Part shown: positions 33,558 through 46,000 of the stretch, piece by piece
Layout of the letters: every line of letters begins with the position of its first letter
Position numbering within the stretch: position 1 is the first letter of the stretch
DNA from: Dicaeum eximium
Lineage: Eukaryota > Chordata > Aves > Passeriformes > Dicaeidae
Direction of reading: 5' to 3'
Assembly (NCBI GenBank): GCA_013396995.1
Contig: VWZP01001734.1
Coordinates: 154,895 to 218,894 of the forward strand
Length of the DNA: 64,000 nt
Notes under the pieces: model-generated
What the model saw: only the letters and a program-made list of their open reading frames with translations
Databases searched by the model: none
What the model was told of the DNA's origin: nothing
Translations under genes and position numbers: made by a program

Positions 33558-34198
33558 TGTCCTGGGGTGACTTTATAATGCTTGTATTCCCAAATTGTCT
33601 GTTCTCTTTATGCTGGATATGCTGTGCCTTGAAGACTGCCAGAGAGCGAGGGCGGGCAGAAGAAGCAGCACAGATTTCATTATCCTTCTGCCCCTCTCCC
33701 CCCCACGCGCGGCCTTGTGTGTGCTGTGCTGCCTGGGCACGGACGGCGCAGAACAGGGAACTTCTGCTTTTTAGTTAGTGTAGTTAGCTAAGACAAAGGA
33801 GTTTTCCCTGGACTGCTTTTCCATCCGTTTCCTCAGAGCTGTTCGAACCTGCTCTGCCCAGAGACCTGCGGAAGCACCGAGAGCTGCACACCCTGCGGCC
33901 CGCCGGGGCCCGCCCTGGGCAGCCGTTCTGAGCACCGGAGGGATTGATAACAGCAACCACCCACAGGAGAGACTGTTCTGAACTTGTCATCTCTTCAGAG
34001 CGCAGTTTTTGTCACCGGGTATTGTTCACTTTGTTTTGTGCTGGGGAGTGCTGGCCTGTGAAGTAAACAGGGTCTTTTCCACTACTCTCGGAGGGAATCT
34101 TTTCCCGAACCGGTTGGGGGGAGGGGCCGCGTGGATTTGCTTTCCGGGGGGCCCCTTTTTTCGGAGGTCTTCTCCCAAATTTGCCTTAAGCCACGACA
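33558..34198 (+). mobile_element. Solo LTR, family B (GC-rich subtype)
   Basis: 641 bp, starting TGTCCTGGGGTGACTTTATA and ending TTGCCTTAAGCCACGACA. The flanks CCAGG (33553-33557) and CCAGG (34199-34203) are identical, an exact 5-bp target duplication. In place of AATAAA it carries AGTAAA at 34062-34067, as does the copy at 58926. It is GC- and CpG-rich in its middle (AGCACCGAGAGCTGCACACC region), which explains several chance open frames. No retroviral interior is present. Confidence 0.94.
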
Positions 34199-34203
34199 CC
34201 AGG

Positions 34204-36266
34204 AAAGATCAAAGTATGATCAGTTTTTTTCTGATCCTGCCACATTTATTGCAAGTTCTGATGTAAGCCATGTAAGCTGCCAAAAGAATAGAGCTAGATT
34301 TTTTTTTCTAGTACTAGAATTGTGTTTGCAGAGTTGGTAGCTTAAGAAATTTCTGCTGCACAGAAGCTAATGTCCAGTGATTGTTTCTTTAAATGCAAGT
34401 GGCACTTTAATAAACTTTGCATAGGAGTGCTCAATGCACTGCTGGTATGGCAATTACTGATTCTTTGGGGAACAAATCTACATTATTGGGCACGAAATAT
34501 TTCTAATGTCTTTTATGCATCTACCTCTGTACTTAACACACACAGGTAAACATGTCCCTTGTAAGCATTGTGATAGTCTCTGCTTCCTGAGGTCAACATT
34601 TTCCTTTTAGCTCTGAAGGTCTTGAAAAGTGCAGTGCATGAAAACAGTATCACAAGAATTAATTTTATTATTATTATTTGTTTTACACTGGAGATATAAT
34701 TGAAAAAAATTAATTTTGATTGTAATTGTCCTGTGCTAGTTCCATAAAACAGTCAAAGGCAATTCATGATCTCTATTAAAAAGAGAAGCACAGTGTTCCA
34801 GAAATTATGGAAAACACATTTTCAGAGAAATCAACTTTGATGAGAAGAGGGGTGCAATAAAAAGTTTTGAATAACCTGATTGTCTTTATGTACATTTTAA
34901 ATATTTTTTGTCTTTTTTAAGGGTTGGTCATTGTTTTATTTTGCTGGCTTGTTTATTCTAGCAGGCTTTGTCCATATTTTGGAGATAGTATTGAAAAAAA
35001 TATAGAACTATATATTTTTATAGAAGTGTTGTTATGAAATTAAATGAGTGGGCTATCAAAATTATGTGTAGAAACAAATTTGGCCAGACTTGGCTTAAAT
35101 CTATTGGAACTGAAGCTGAGTAAATTTTGGTTCAGTTGTGACATACAGTAAGATCAAATAGTGGGACCTATTAAACAGTGCTCCAGCTTAGTGTAATATT
35201 GTCCATTCATCCCTTCCAGGGGCTTTAATGGAAAGCTAGTGCTAAATAAGCTGAAAGAATGGTCCTTTCTTCATTTAATATCTAGTGGGGAAAGATTTTT
35301 TTGGTCACTTTGTGACTCAAGACATGTTAAGTATGTGGGCTGGGTTCTTGTATAGTTCACAATAAAATAAAGACTGGGATTCGGCAATAGTAGAACAACA
35401 GAGGATGGTCTTGACCATGAAAGTGCCAAAGTGCACTTAAAAGCATGTTGTTTATAAGGTTTTAACATATAAGATCTCACAGAAACCTTTTCCACGGTGA
35501 CTGCAAAAAAATAAAAAAAAACACCTAAGGTTTAAAAAAAAAAGTAGTTTAGAGAAAGGCAGTGTTTTCTGAATTTGGCAGGGGGATGTCAAATGTTCAG
35601 GAAGAGATGGCCTGAAAGAGATAATGTCCCAAAGCAGAACAGTGAGTTAAAGTTCAGTTTTAAGTTTTTCATCTTGGTTACAGAATGGATTGACTTCACT
35701 CATCATGCACAGGAAGGAAAGTAATCTTTTTCTACACCAGCTCCAAATATTCATATTCAAAGAAGCTATTTTGTTACTGAGAAAAAAAAGGCAAAGCTTT
35801 CTCTGAACATATTCACAGTTGGTCCTGAACCCAAAATGAGCTTTCTGATTTTTAGTGCTTTGGATATTAGAATAATTATCAGGAGCCAATGAGATTTTTA
35901 AGGTTTCTAATGGGAATCTATGATTTTGGAACCTGTCTGCTGTCAAAATCCAACTAGGTTAGAGACGACATGACATCATATATGGCTCATTTCTACTAAT
36001 GAAATATGAAGGTACTGCCTCCTATGAATAACACTCCTCACTTGTGATGGGGAGGAAGCTTTAGAAATCTGAAATGCAAGGCTTGTGCACCATCACCGAA
36101 CAGTTTCTGAAGTCTGCGAGAAGCTACAATAACAATAAGCAACTTATCTCTGCCTTTGGAATAAAATAAAAGCTTTTCATTATTCAACAATATTGAAAAG
36201 TGCAGTTAGGATGAGTAAAATTTGAGACAGCAAGCTGGATGGTTTAAGTTGTTTTTGTTTTGAGAA
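34204..36266. other. No gene recognised
   Basis: AT-rich unique sequence with an A-rich run at about 35506-35545. Open frames up to 99 codons on the minus strand show no recognised product. Confidence 0.5.
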
Positions 36267-36271
36267 CTAGC

Positions 36272-37029
36272 TGTATTGGTTTTGCACAGTCTGGTTTTGG
36301 TAGCAGAGGATCCACAGAGGTGGCTTCTGTGAGAAGCTGCTAGAAACTTCCACCATGTCCAGCAGAGCAAGTCCCTGATGGCCCCGAAGATGGACATGCT
36401 GCTGGCCAAGGCAGGGCTAATTAGAAATGGTGGTAACACTTCTGTGATAGCATATTTAAGAAAAAATCAAAGCAAAGGTTTTGGAGCAATTTTCATTCCA
36501 GTCAGAGAAAAGCAGGATGAAAATATGTGAAAAATATGTAGTCACCAAGGCCAGTGCAGGAGGAGAAGGAGGAGGTGCTCCAGGTGCTGGAGCCAAGATT
36601 CCTTTGCAGGCTGTGGTGAGAACCATGGTGAGGCAGCTATGTCCCTGCAGCCTGTGGAGGATCACAGGGATGTAGAGATCTATCTGCAGCCCATGAAGGA
36701 GTCCCTGCCAAAGTGGATGGATGTGTGGGAGGAAGCTGTGATCCTGTGGGACACCTGTGGAGAGAGGGTCCCTGCTCCTGTGCTGGAGCAGCCTGTCCTT
36801 GAGGGACTCCACCCCATGAAGAATGACCCATGCTGTAGCAGTCTGGGGAGGACAGCTGCCCGCGGGATGGACTCATATGGCGGCAGTTTGCAGGGAGCTA
36901 TTGCTCATCTCTTCTGGTCCTTATCACAACCCATGTAACCTTCATTAAATTTTCTCTCCTCTGTCCAGCTGCAGCAGGGGAGTGAGTGAATAGCTTTTGT
37001 GGGTGCCTGGCATACATCAACCCATGACA
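36272..37029 (+). mobile_element. Solo LTR, family E
   Basis: 758 bp, starting TGTATTGGTTTTGCACAG and ending CAACCCATGACA. The flanks CTAGC (36267-36271) and CTAGC (37030-37034) are identical, an exact 5-bp target duplication. A TATA-like TATTTAAG is at 36453-36460 and ATTAAA (a poly(A) variant) at 36944-36949. The middle is rich in a degenerate CTGCAGCCCATG / GTGGAGGA repetition typical of this avian LTR type, and this gives a 99-codon frame (36639-36938) that I do not regard as a gene. Confidence 0.93.
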
Positions 37030-37034
37030 CTAGC

Positions 37035-40000
37035 CTACTCTGGTATCAAGTGACATCTGCTACCATTTGGTGCTTTAATACACATAGCATTGGGCACTGT
37101 GATCAGTCCACTCCTTAGTGGATGAGTACATGCATTGCAATATGGTCTTCCTAAAATGAGGTACCCTGCCTCCTTATCTCAGCAGGAGACCTGAGATAAA
37201 ATGTGAATTATTGTCCACTGTTTAAGTGGTTTTCTCCTAAAGTGAGGCTAAGGCATCCTGAGAGCACCTGGGGGACGAAAGAGGCATTCCTGGTGTCTCT
37301 TTGAAAAAGGGATTATACCTGTGACTTTGGTGCAGAGTGCTTTTAATTTTGTGCCTATTGATAGTATGCTTTTTCTACAAAATAAAAAATATATATTAAA
37401 AAAAGAAAAAAGTAAAAGAGAAGGAAAAAACCTTAGGTAATAGAGCAGTCAGAAAGGAGTCTCATCCACTATCTCTTGAATTTTTCCACCTTTCATAACA
37501 CTTGAGTAGTGCTGCTAGTTATAACTCAAAAGATACTTAATATTGTGTCTTGCTGATGTTCACCTTAATTACTGAACTGACAGTATTTTTGTGAGTTATG
37601 AAATGACAAAATTAGAACTAAATTTCATCCCCTGTCACACTCACTAAACCACCAGAATAATAAAGCACAGAATACCTTCCAATGTCAAGTACCAGCATAT
37701 GACTGCTCAAGCTTTATTCATCATTAGCAGTGCATAAAATGCATGAAGTGAGAAGAACAGAGGAAATCAAAAACAGAAAAAGAAAAAAATAGGGGAAAGG
37801 AGTATCTTCTGCTACATGATAGTTTAAATTTTAAGAGGGGGCTGTCAAAGTGGCCAGTGAAAGTAATTGTTCACCAGATGTATCACAAATATGTCCATTC
37901 TGCATCATTTCATGGGAAAAAAAAGAAAAAAAAGGCTTTCTGTATATAAACATTCAAAACTCATCCAAACAAAGTAACCTATATACATCTGTGTATTGTC
38001 TATACCGGACTGAAATTCTTTGGTGCTTTGAGACTCCATTATGTTGCATGTGGTTTCCATTCTCTTGTTTTTATAGCTTTTTGGAATTTATTTTAGATCT
38101 TTTGAGACTTCTAACTATTCCCTGGCTAGAAAGACAAGGTTTCAGACTGTACAGTTTCTTGCAGAGCTTCTCATTTCTTATAGCAATTTTTTGTGTGTTT
38201 AACTGAGTGTTAGACTTAATGTTCTTTGATTCCAAGCATTGCACCATTAGCAAGCCTCGTTTTTATTTTTGCCAGCATTTACTACTCATCTAGAAATAGT
38301 GTCATTTCTCAATAAAAGACAGTTTCAATTTTATTTGGTTTGTCATTCTGTCTTTAATGGGGGAAATGTCTCCAGATTGCATTATTTTTGATTAATTATG
38401 CTATGGTATGTTTTTTAAGATTTTATTTTAAATGTTCACAGAAGGAGACAAAATATGGGTGGACTCTTACAACTATAAGATTGTTTCACAGATTTCATCA
38501 ATGTTTCCACTAGGAAATGTAATAGCCCATGGAAAATAAATTGTCAGAATGAGACAGACCATACCATATGAAAGACCCTGTTGTGGAAGTAAATTAATAT
38601 ATAGCTTCTCTGAAGTTATCAAGGCCAAATTAAGGAATGGTGTGTAAGGAGATCAACCAAAGGCTTCCTTGCCATCCACTGTTCTTTTATTTGCTGATCC
38701 CTTGAGGAATCTAAGTTTTCATAACCTGAACACCAAAGAGGTGAAAGCAGTGTTTCCTGGAAATAATGCAGAGTCTTCTTTAACTTATTATTTCTTACTG
38801 TGTCCAAGTTCTATTGTTTGGGGATTTTTTTACGTCACGTTTTCTTCTGCTGGGTCTCTGTGAATTCGGACCTACTTTGTTAAGCATGTTAAACAACTGG
38901 AGGCAAGAAAATTAAATTTCAGTAAGCTGAGTGATGCAAATTAGATGGTGGCTAAGCTGCATCATTCATCAAAAACCTTCTTACCCCTATACTTCTATTG
39001 TTTTCATTGGAAGACTAAACTTGGGGGTTTTGTGTACATCAACAGAAAATAAGTCCCCCTCTTTGCACAAATGCTGTGGCAAGTTTGGTGCACCATGCAG
39101 TGTTAGGTCTCTACCACTTCTTCTTTATGGTGATGTGCACCATCCATGGATACAGCAGCAACAGTACCAACCTCCTGCATGTACCTCTTGAACCTCCAGC
39201 TAAGATTCATAGAGGTTTTCTCCTGTAAGTTTCCTAAAATGGAACACAAGTATTTGCATTAGGAACCCATCCTAAAGGCTGGAAGGCTTGGACATAAGTG
39301 GCATTTCCTTTGATATCCACTATTTTAGGTCTAAAGGCATAAAACCAGTTGGCATTTAGCAACTTAGGAACAGCTGACCTGTGACAGTGATTCATGTTCT
39401 ATAACCCATGGCAATTCAAAATGAATCAGTTTTGCTTACCTACCTAATTCGCCACACTTGAAATTCATTTGTACTTCCCCACAGCCATCTCTGAATTCAG
39501 TAGAACTAGCTACAAAAACATGAATTACTTGGTGACTCCAAATATTTGTTGGATCAAATCTACAGTTGCTGCTTGTGCTAGGAAACTTTATCATGTATCA
39601 TCAAATATGGTGCTGTCTTGATGTGCATCCACTTTCAGTAGAAATAATTTCTTTAAACAGTGTGTATGCATATATGTATTTGCATCTCATGCTTGTGTTG
39701 TTTTACAAATCAGTGGAATATATAATCAGATACTTAACTGGGAGTGTGCACTGCACACAGGAAGCCTGTAATTATTTTATGGATAGCCCATATAACAGTA
39801 GACTACATGACATGGATGACTGGGAATCAATGTTTCCATGTGGTGATCTCAGTGCCAAGTATACAAGTTAAACAAAAATTGCATACTGAGGCTGACCATT
39901 ATATGGCAGTTTTGAAATGAAGCATGAGCTAACTTTTTCCTCAAGAGATAAGGCAATGGTTTTGTACTAACCAAACACCATCACTGGCCATAAGCAAACA

Positions 40001-43000
40001 AAATAAGTTACTACAAATTAAGTGGAAAATATGAAACAGAAAGGTCTGTCAAGCTGGTTTTTGAAGCATGAAATGCTGGCCAACCCCTGCAAGAGTTTTA
40101 TGAGAAAGGCAGGGTGCATTTATTCCTCCTTAATTTACATTCCTACACAGCCCCAAAAAGCTCCCCCACAGGTGCAGTCCAGCACAAGATGTGGAAACCA
40201 GGAAAGACATTATTTCACACCATGGCAACATCTGCTCCCATGGTTTGCAGGGAAGGACTTTCCCTGTTTAATATTGAAACTTTGAACAAAAGGCAAAGCA
40301 TGCAGTGTTGATGCTGATAACTCTCCAGGATATCCCATAACTAATAGCTGCCATAGAGACTCTGTGGCAACATTGTCTAAAGATTTGCTCATTTTCTCTC
40401 TGCTGCAGTAATTGTAATGGGTTTCCAGCTCAGGACCTGCTGGCCATTTGCTCTTTCTGCTCATTTCAGTGACTCCAGGGAGATGATGAGCAGCCCCTCA
40501 GATTGCAGTGCTCCCCTGACACCCTGTGGGTTTTCTACTGGAGAGCATTAGCTTCACTCAGTATTTCAGAGCCAGCACCTGATACAGCATGACTTGCTGC
40601 TATGTAAGTGCCGTACCTACAAACTTGCTCTTACCTGCACATAAGAACCTGCACCTCCAAAATACCTTCTTATTCATATTTTCAGGAAATAATTTCCAAA
40701 TGCTTGCCATAATTATTTTCTTCAAATTGTCCATTATGATATTTTGAAAATTTCTGTGCATTTGTTCTCCTTTCTAAAGAGCAGAACAATTTGCCCAAGC
40801 TCTGAAAAAAGAGCAATGACCGAGATATTCCAGAGGTATGTGTCAGCCATGGTTTTATTTACCTAGTATCCTCTGTTTACATTACGAATCCAAGATTTTC
40901 TGCAGATATTGATCACTAATTTTTATTATTATTTTTTTGCTAGTGGTGGTGAGGATTTGAGGCATTTTTTTACACTGTTGCTTGCTAAGCTGCTCCGAGG
41001 AGAGCAGGTTCTAGCACAGTGCTCATCATACATATTTATCTCCCTAATCTCTGCAACCAGAGCTTGTTATACTTTTCTTGGCATTTTCTGGTATGCTTTT
41101 TGACATCTGCTTGAAAATTCCTACAGCTGTTTCAATCCTGATATTCACTTGTTTTATCTGATGCTGTTTTTATAGTCTAGATATGCAGTCTCATTGCATT
41201 TCTTCAAGCCTTGTCTTCTCAGTCATACTGGGATAGTCAGTCCTGAAGTTTTTATTGTTACTCAGCCCCAAAATCTTTACAGAGCCTCTTGGGAACAGTG
41301 TGCTTAGGTGCTCAGGTATTTAAACACTACAGTACTTTTCCTCAAGAAACAAACAAAAAACCCCAAATCAAAACAAACAACAGAGCAACAACAAAAAAAC
41401 ATGTAAATTATACACTAACCTTATCCTCTGTGGGTGTGTAAGGACAGAAGCTGTAAAGTTCTGTTTCCCTGCATAAATCTGGCAATGTCATGGCATAATG
41501 GTAAAGTAGGAGGAATGCTAAAAGGTCCCTTTGCAGTGTAAGCAGTTGGATCGAGGTGGGTTTTTTGTGTCCTGTGGCATTAATTGTTGTCCAAAATTAC
41601 CATTTCAAACCATGAAAACTTTACTAAGTGTTCAAGATTTTCTGTCTTCTCATTAATCACATATCCTTTTTAGCCACTGTTCACTGTAATTTAAGATTTT
41701 TGAACATCTTACAGTTTGGTTTTTTTTTCACTAGTGTGCAGGTCTGTGTACTTTGTGCAAAATAGCAAGACAGAAATGCATGTCTAAGCACAATATATAT
41801 GTATGCAATATTTGAATGCTAAAAAGTAAAATCTTTGATATTTTGGCTAATTATTCGCACATGATTCTCAAATTACACTGAAGAATTAAGCTAGATTTCT
41901 TTTATTTTTTTCTCTTTGTTCTAGTATTGCTATTTGACATTGATCATGAAAGGTTTACTAAAACAATCTGGATAATTTTAAATTTTATAATACTATATGG
42001 TTTAGATACACTAATATCTAATTATTTGTTGCTAACTGTTAGTTATTAAATAATTGTTAAACATAATATTTCAATTATTTTTTTAACACCTGTGGTAATG
42101 ATAGGGCATATCTTGTGTAGTCTGTAAAATTCTTTGGCTTTTTGTCCCCCTTGAAAAATCTACCATTATCACACCTTTTCTTGTTTTATCACTTTACTCT
42201 CAGGAAATTTAAAGAAGCTCATGTTCAGAACTCATGTTTGCTGTCCTTCAGAGGAATTCCCAGTACCTACACAGGGCTAATTCCTAGACCAGACTGAGCT
42301 GCAAACAAGATGACTTCAGGCAAGAGCTAAAGAGGGTGATCCACTTACTATTCTTTATTAGGATTCATCTGAATTCCCATTAATTTTTCGCAATCTCTTC
42401 TAAGGGGAGCACATCTCCAATAAAGGCTGTGCTATAGTCACTCTTTGAAACTCAGTGCTCAAATGGGATCAAAATTGGAATGAGCTCATCTGGTTTTCTT
42501 GATTACACTAATTTTTTTCCCTCAGACACCAAGAGAGATGATGTCAGTTTAAATGTAGGTTGAGCAACAACTTGATAGAATATCATGGAATAGACAACTA
42601 CTCATTTTTGATGCATAAAATTCAGAAGTATAAGCCATTGGAAGTAAGAGTACTGTGAAATATGTAAGCGATCTTGCAAGGTTTTAATTTCTGCAAGCGC
42701 TTCTCCAGATCAGCAGCATTTTTAATTGAAAAAGAAGTAGTTTCACTTTCCCTCTCAAAAATTAAAAGTGATCTGAGAACTTGGCCTGATATTCTACACA
42801 CGTAAGTATTTATTTATGTATATACATTTGTACACAATACTATTTTTTCTCTCCTTTTCAGAGGCATTTAAAAAACCCTCTTCTTTTTTTCTTTTCCTGG
42901 TAAAAAACATTTTCCAATATAAAGAAGAACTGACAGGGGTTTTTTCTTATTTCGTAATGACAAAAATTTTTACAGTATGAGGAAAATATCCGTAAGTAAT

Positions 43001-46000
43001 GATGGTACAGACCTTACAGGTAGAGGTGGGGGAGTTCAAATGAAGAACTGATTTTCTACAGGAACTGATGTCTCTTTAGGTCTGTAAACATCGAGCTAAA
43101 ATACTTTACTTCCTGAGCTGAAACCAGTCACTTCCAGCAGTTGCTAAGATATCATTAATAATCATACTTGCAACAAATAACAACTGAATTAGCTCCTGAG
43201 AGGTATATGGCTTCAAACTGCAGCAACAAATCACTGCGTCTGTATGAGAATGATCATTACTCCAGTGTGTACAAAAGCTGTTTTAACAACAGTATTCTTT
43301 ATGGTGAAGCTCACCCTAATTAGTCTTCCAGATTCCTGAGGGAAAGGTCTGCAGAGCATCTGAAATAGTGATGTTTCATTTAGCGGAGGAAAGGTAGGCT
43401 CTGTTTCTAAACCTAGAAAACATGGGGTCACAAGATTAGCTTTCAATTAGGTCACTCCTATTAATGGGGAAGTGAATGGTCTTTTCAGAAAAGTAGTTTG
43501 GAAGTATATTAATAATTAATAGGTTTGATATATGTAAATGTTTTACAGATAGCTCTTTAGTGGCAGGACCACCTTATTATCAACTGCATACATCTAAGTA
43601 CTCGTGCATGCAAAAATATCACTGCTGTATTTATTTTTTCTGCTATCTCTATACCAGTGAAGTTTTTCACACTGACCTTGTTAATAAGTGCTGGAATTTT
43701 GTAGGAAGCTGATGAAATAACAACAAAAAAAAAAGTTGGTCAGGTTCTGCTAGCCCAGATAACAGAGAGGTAGAGGGAGGTTGATGCTGATACACCATCC
43801 ATTCTCAGCAAAGATCCTGGGCTGTAATCTGTCAGTTAGTAAAGTGTCTAACCCTAATGGTTTAATTGTAGGGGATTTGTTTCTTGAAAACCAGGGTTGA
43901 ATTTCTGAAATTGTACAGGTAGACTGAAGTGCTCTAAAAGAAGGCAACACACTATTTTGCATATTGTACAACACGGATAAATCGGCATATAAAAATTGAT
44001 ACCTGGTAGATTTGAATCAGGCCACCTTCAGGTTATTGCTTTTTGCAAAGCACCAACACATTTACCAAGCAGGGTGGTGGTAGGGAAGATTTCCATGTGT
44101 TATGTGCTTTTTTTGTCTTCCTCATCAAGCAGGATGCCCAGGCTCATGGCAATATTTCCAGCCATCCTAGGAGAATAGCCAAACTGCAAGCTCAGGAAGA
44201 TGGGTTAGAAGGAAATAAAGGAACAAGATTTAAGTTATTTTGTTTTCTTTTTTGAATTTTTTTTTGAGAGAAAAAGCTTTCCTACTGGCTCATTGAAATT
44301 GCAGCCTGCCCTTTTTATTCTCTTAAGTTTACAGAGAACCTAGAAACCTTAATGGAGCTATAGATTCTGCCATGATTACAAGTTACCTGGTGTCCTTGTT
44401 TGCATTTAAGCCTGTATTTGCTTGCTACCCATGCGAGTAGCACCCAGGGAATGGTATGAGACAGCAGTGTTAGTTGCTCGGGTGGTCCAACCATAAATCC
44501 ATCTACCTGGTGTTTGCAAAACAAATGTAACAGTCTAAACAGACGTAAAAATCAAATAGAAATAGTTTGGTAAAGTGTGTGTCTGTAAATCAGCACTTTT
44601 AGAAAAAGAAATTACTAGATGAGGTTGCTGATTTACTGCCTGTTGCTCTTTACAAAATCTTATTTCCTAGAATGAAAAGAAATTATATGTTTTTACTGCA
44701 TGCCCTGACAGCTCCAGCTACAATGACAGCAGCTTTTGAAAATCCTTTTTAAAAGCTTGTTACTCTAAAATGATGCTAAGAGCTTATGAACTAAGGAAAC
44801 GTAGTACAGTCCACTTCTGTTGCTTGCTTGAAATAAGTCCTTCTGCTAGAGACAGAGAGAGCATGTCATGTGAAAACGCTTGTTGCAGTTTGACTACTAC
44901 ACTAAATAATTCTCGTGAGTTGACCCAGTTCCACTTCTGACTCCTCCTTCTAGACCCCATAAGGTTTTATATTTGTTTATTTTCACAAAGAGCTGATGAA
45001 GATTTTGAAGAAGTTGTGTGTATTGTATTTTAATATTTCATTAGCATACAGTCCTTTAAAAGGTATGTGTTAAACACCACAGCATATAGAAACATGATTT
45101 TTGTCTCTTTTTTTTATTGAAGGTGGAAGCACCTTTGTTATTAGGGAGAGTGTATCTGTTACAGGAAAACTGTGAAGCAATTGAAATGGAACCATTGGTA
45201 TCCTTTGCAAAACAATCATGGACTCATTTAATAGCTTTTCTTCTCCCCCCTACTGTATTATGAAGTGAGACAGAAATGCAGATTAAGTGGATTACTCACT
45301 GCTCTGGAGAGGTAGTTCTGATCATATCTTTGGTATAGTTTTCTGAAATACACAACGTATTCAGCCAGGGGAAATGTGATAACTTGTAAATTGGTAAGCC
45401 TATTGTAGTGAAAGGCATAAATCTTGCTGTTGGGGAGGGAGTTGTAGGTAGGCTTGAGAGAGTATCTGAGCCAGAATTTACTCCTGAGAGCTAAGACTCT
45501 GAATCAACAAGCACTTCAGCATGCATATAAGTCCCTTTGAAGCCAGCCAGATTCAATACACACTTAAGTGCTTTGCTAAATAAAGTTTATCACATGCTCA
45601 AACAGTCTTTTGTAAACCAGGGCCCAAGTCCCTTAAAATGAGAAAAAAAAAATTATACACACAGGCACTGGCACCACAAGCTAGTCAGCTTATGAACAGT
45701 AAGTTTTTCCACAACAGAATCAGCAGGAATTATTATTAAACACAGTTGTGTCGACAATGCATAGTGTGGGGCAGTGAGCCAAGTAGAAAACTGTCTTCTG
45801 CTCACCAGTCTGCTCAGAGGAGATGAGGCTCCCCAGAAGCAAAGCAAAGATAGAGGCTACAAAATAAAACTGATAACTAATAACGGATGCCAATAAAAAT
45901 CCAGATGCTTTCTGAAGCCCATGTCAGTATACATAATACTGGAAACCATGCATGTTGATTATTAAAAAAAAAAAAAAGTTTTTTTTTCCCTTTACTTGGG

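Noticed and set aside
33840..33860. GTTCGAACC resembling a tRNA T-arm
   Set aside because: It lies inside a bounded solo LTR, and the other tRNA parts are absent.
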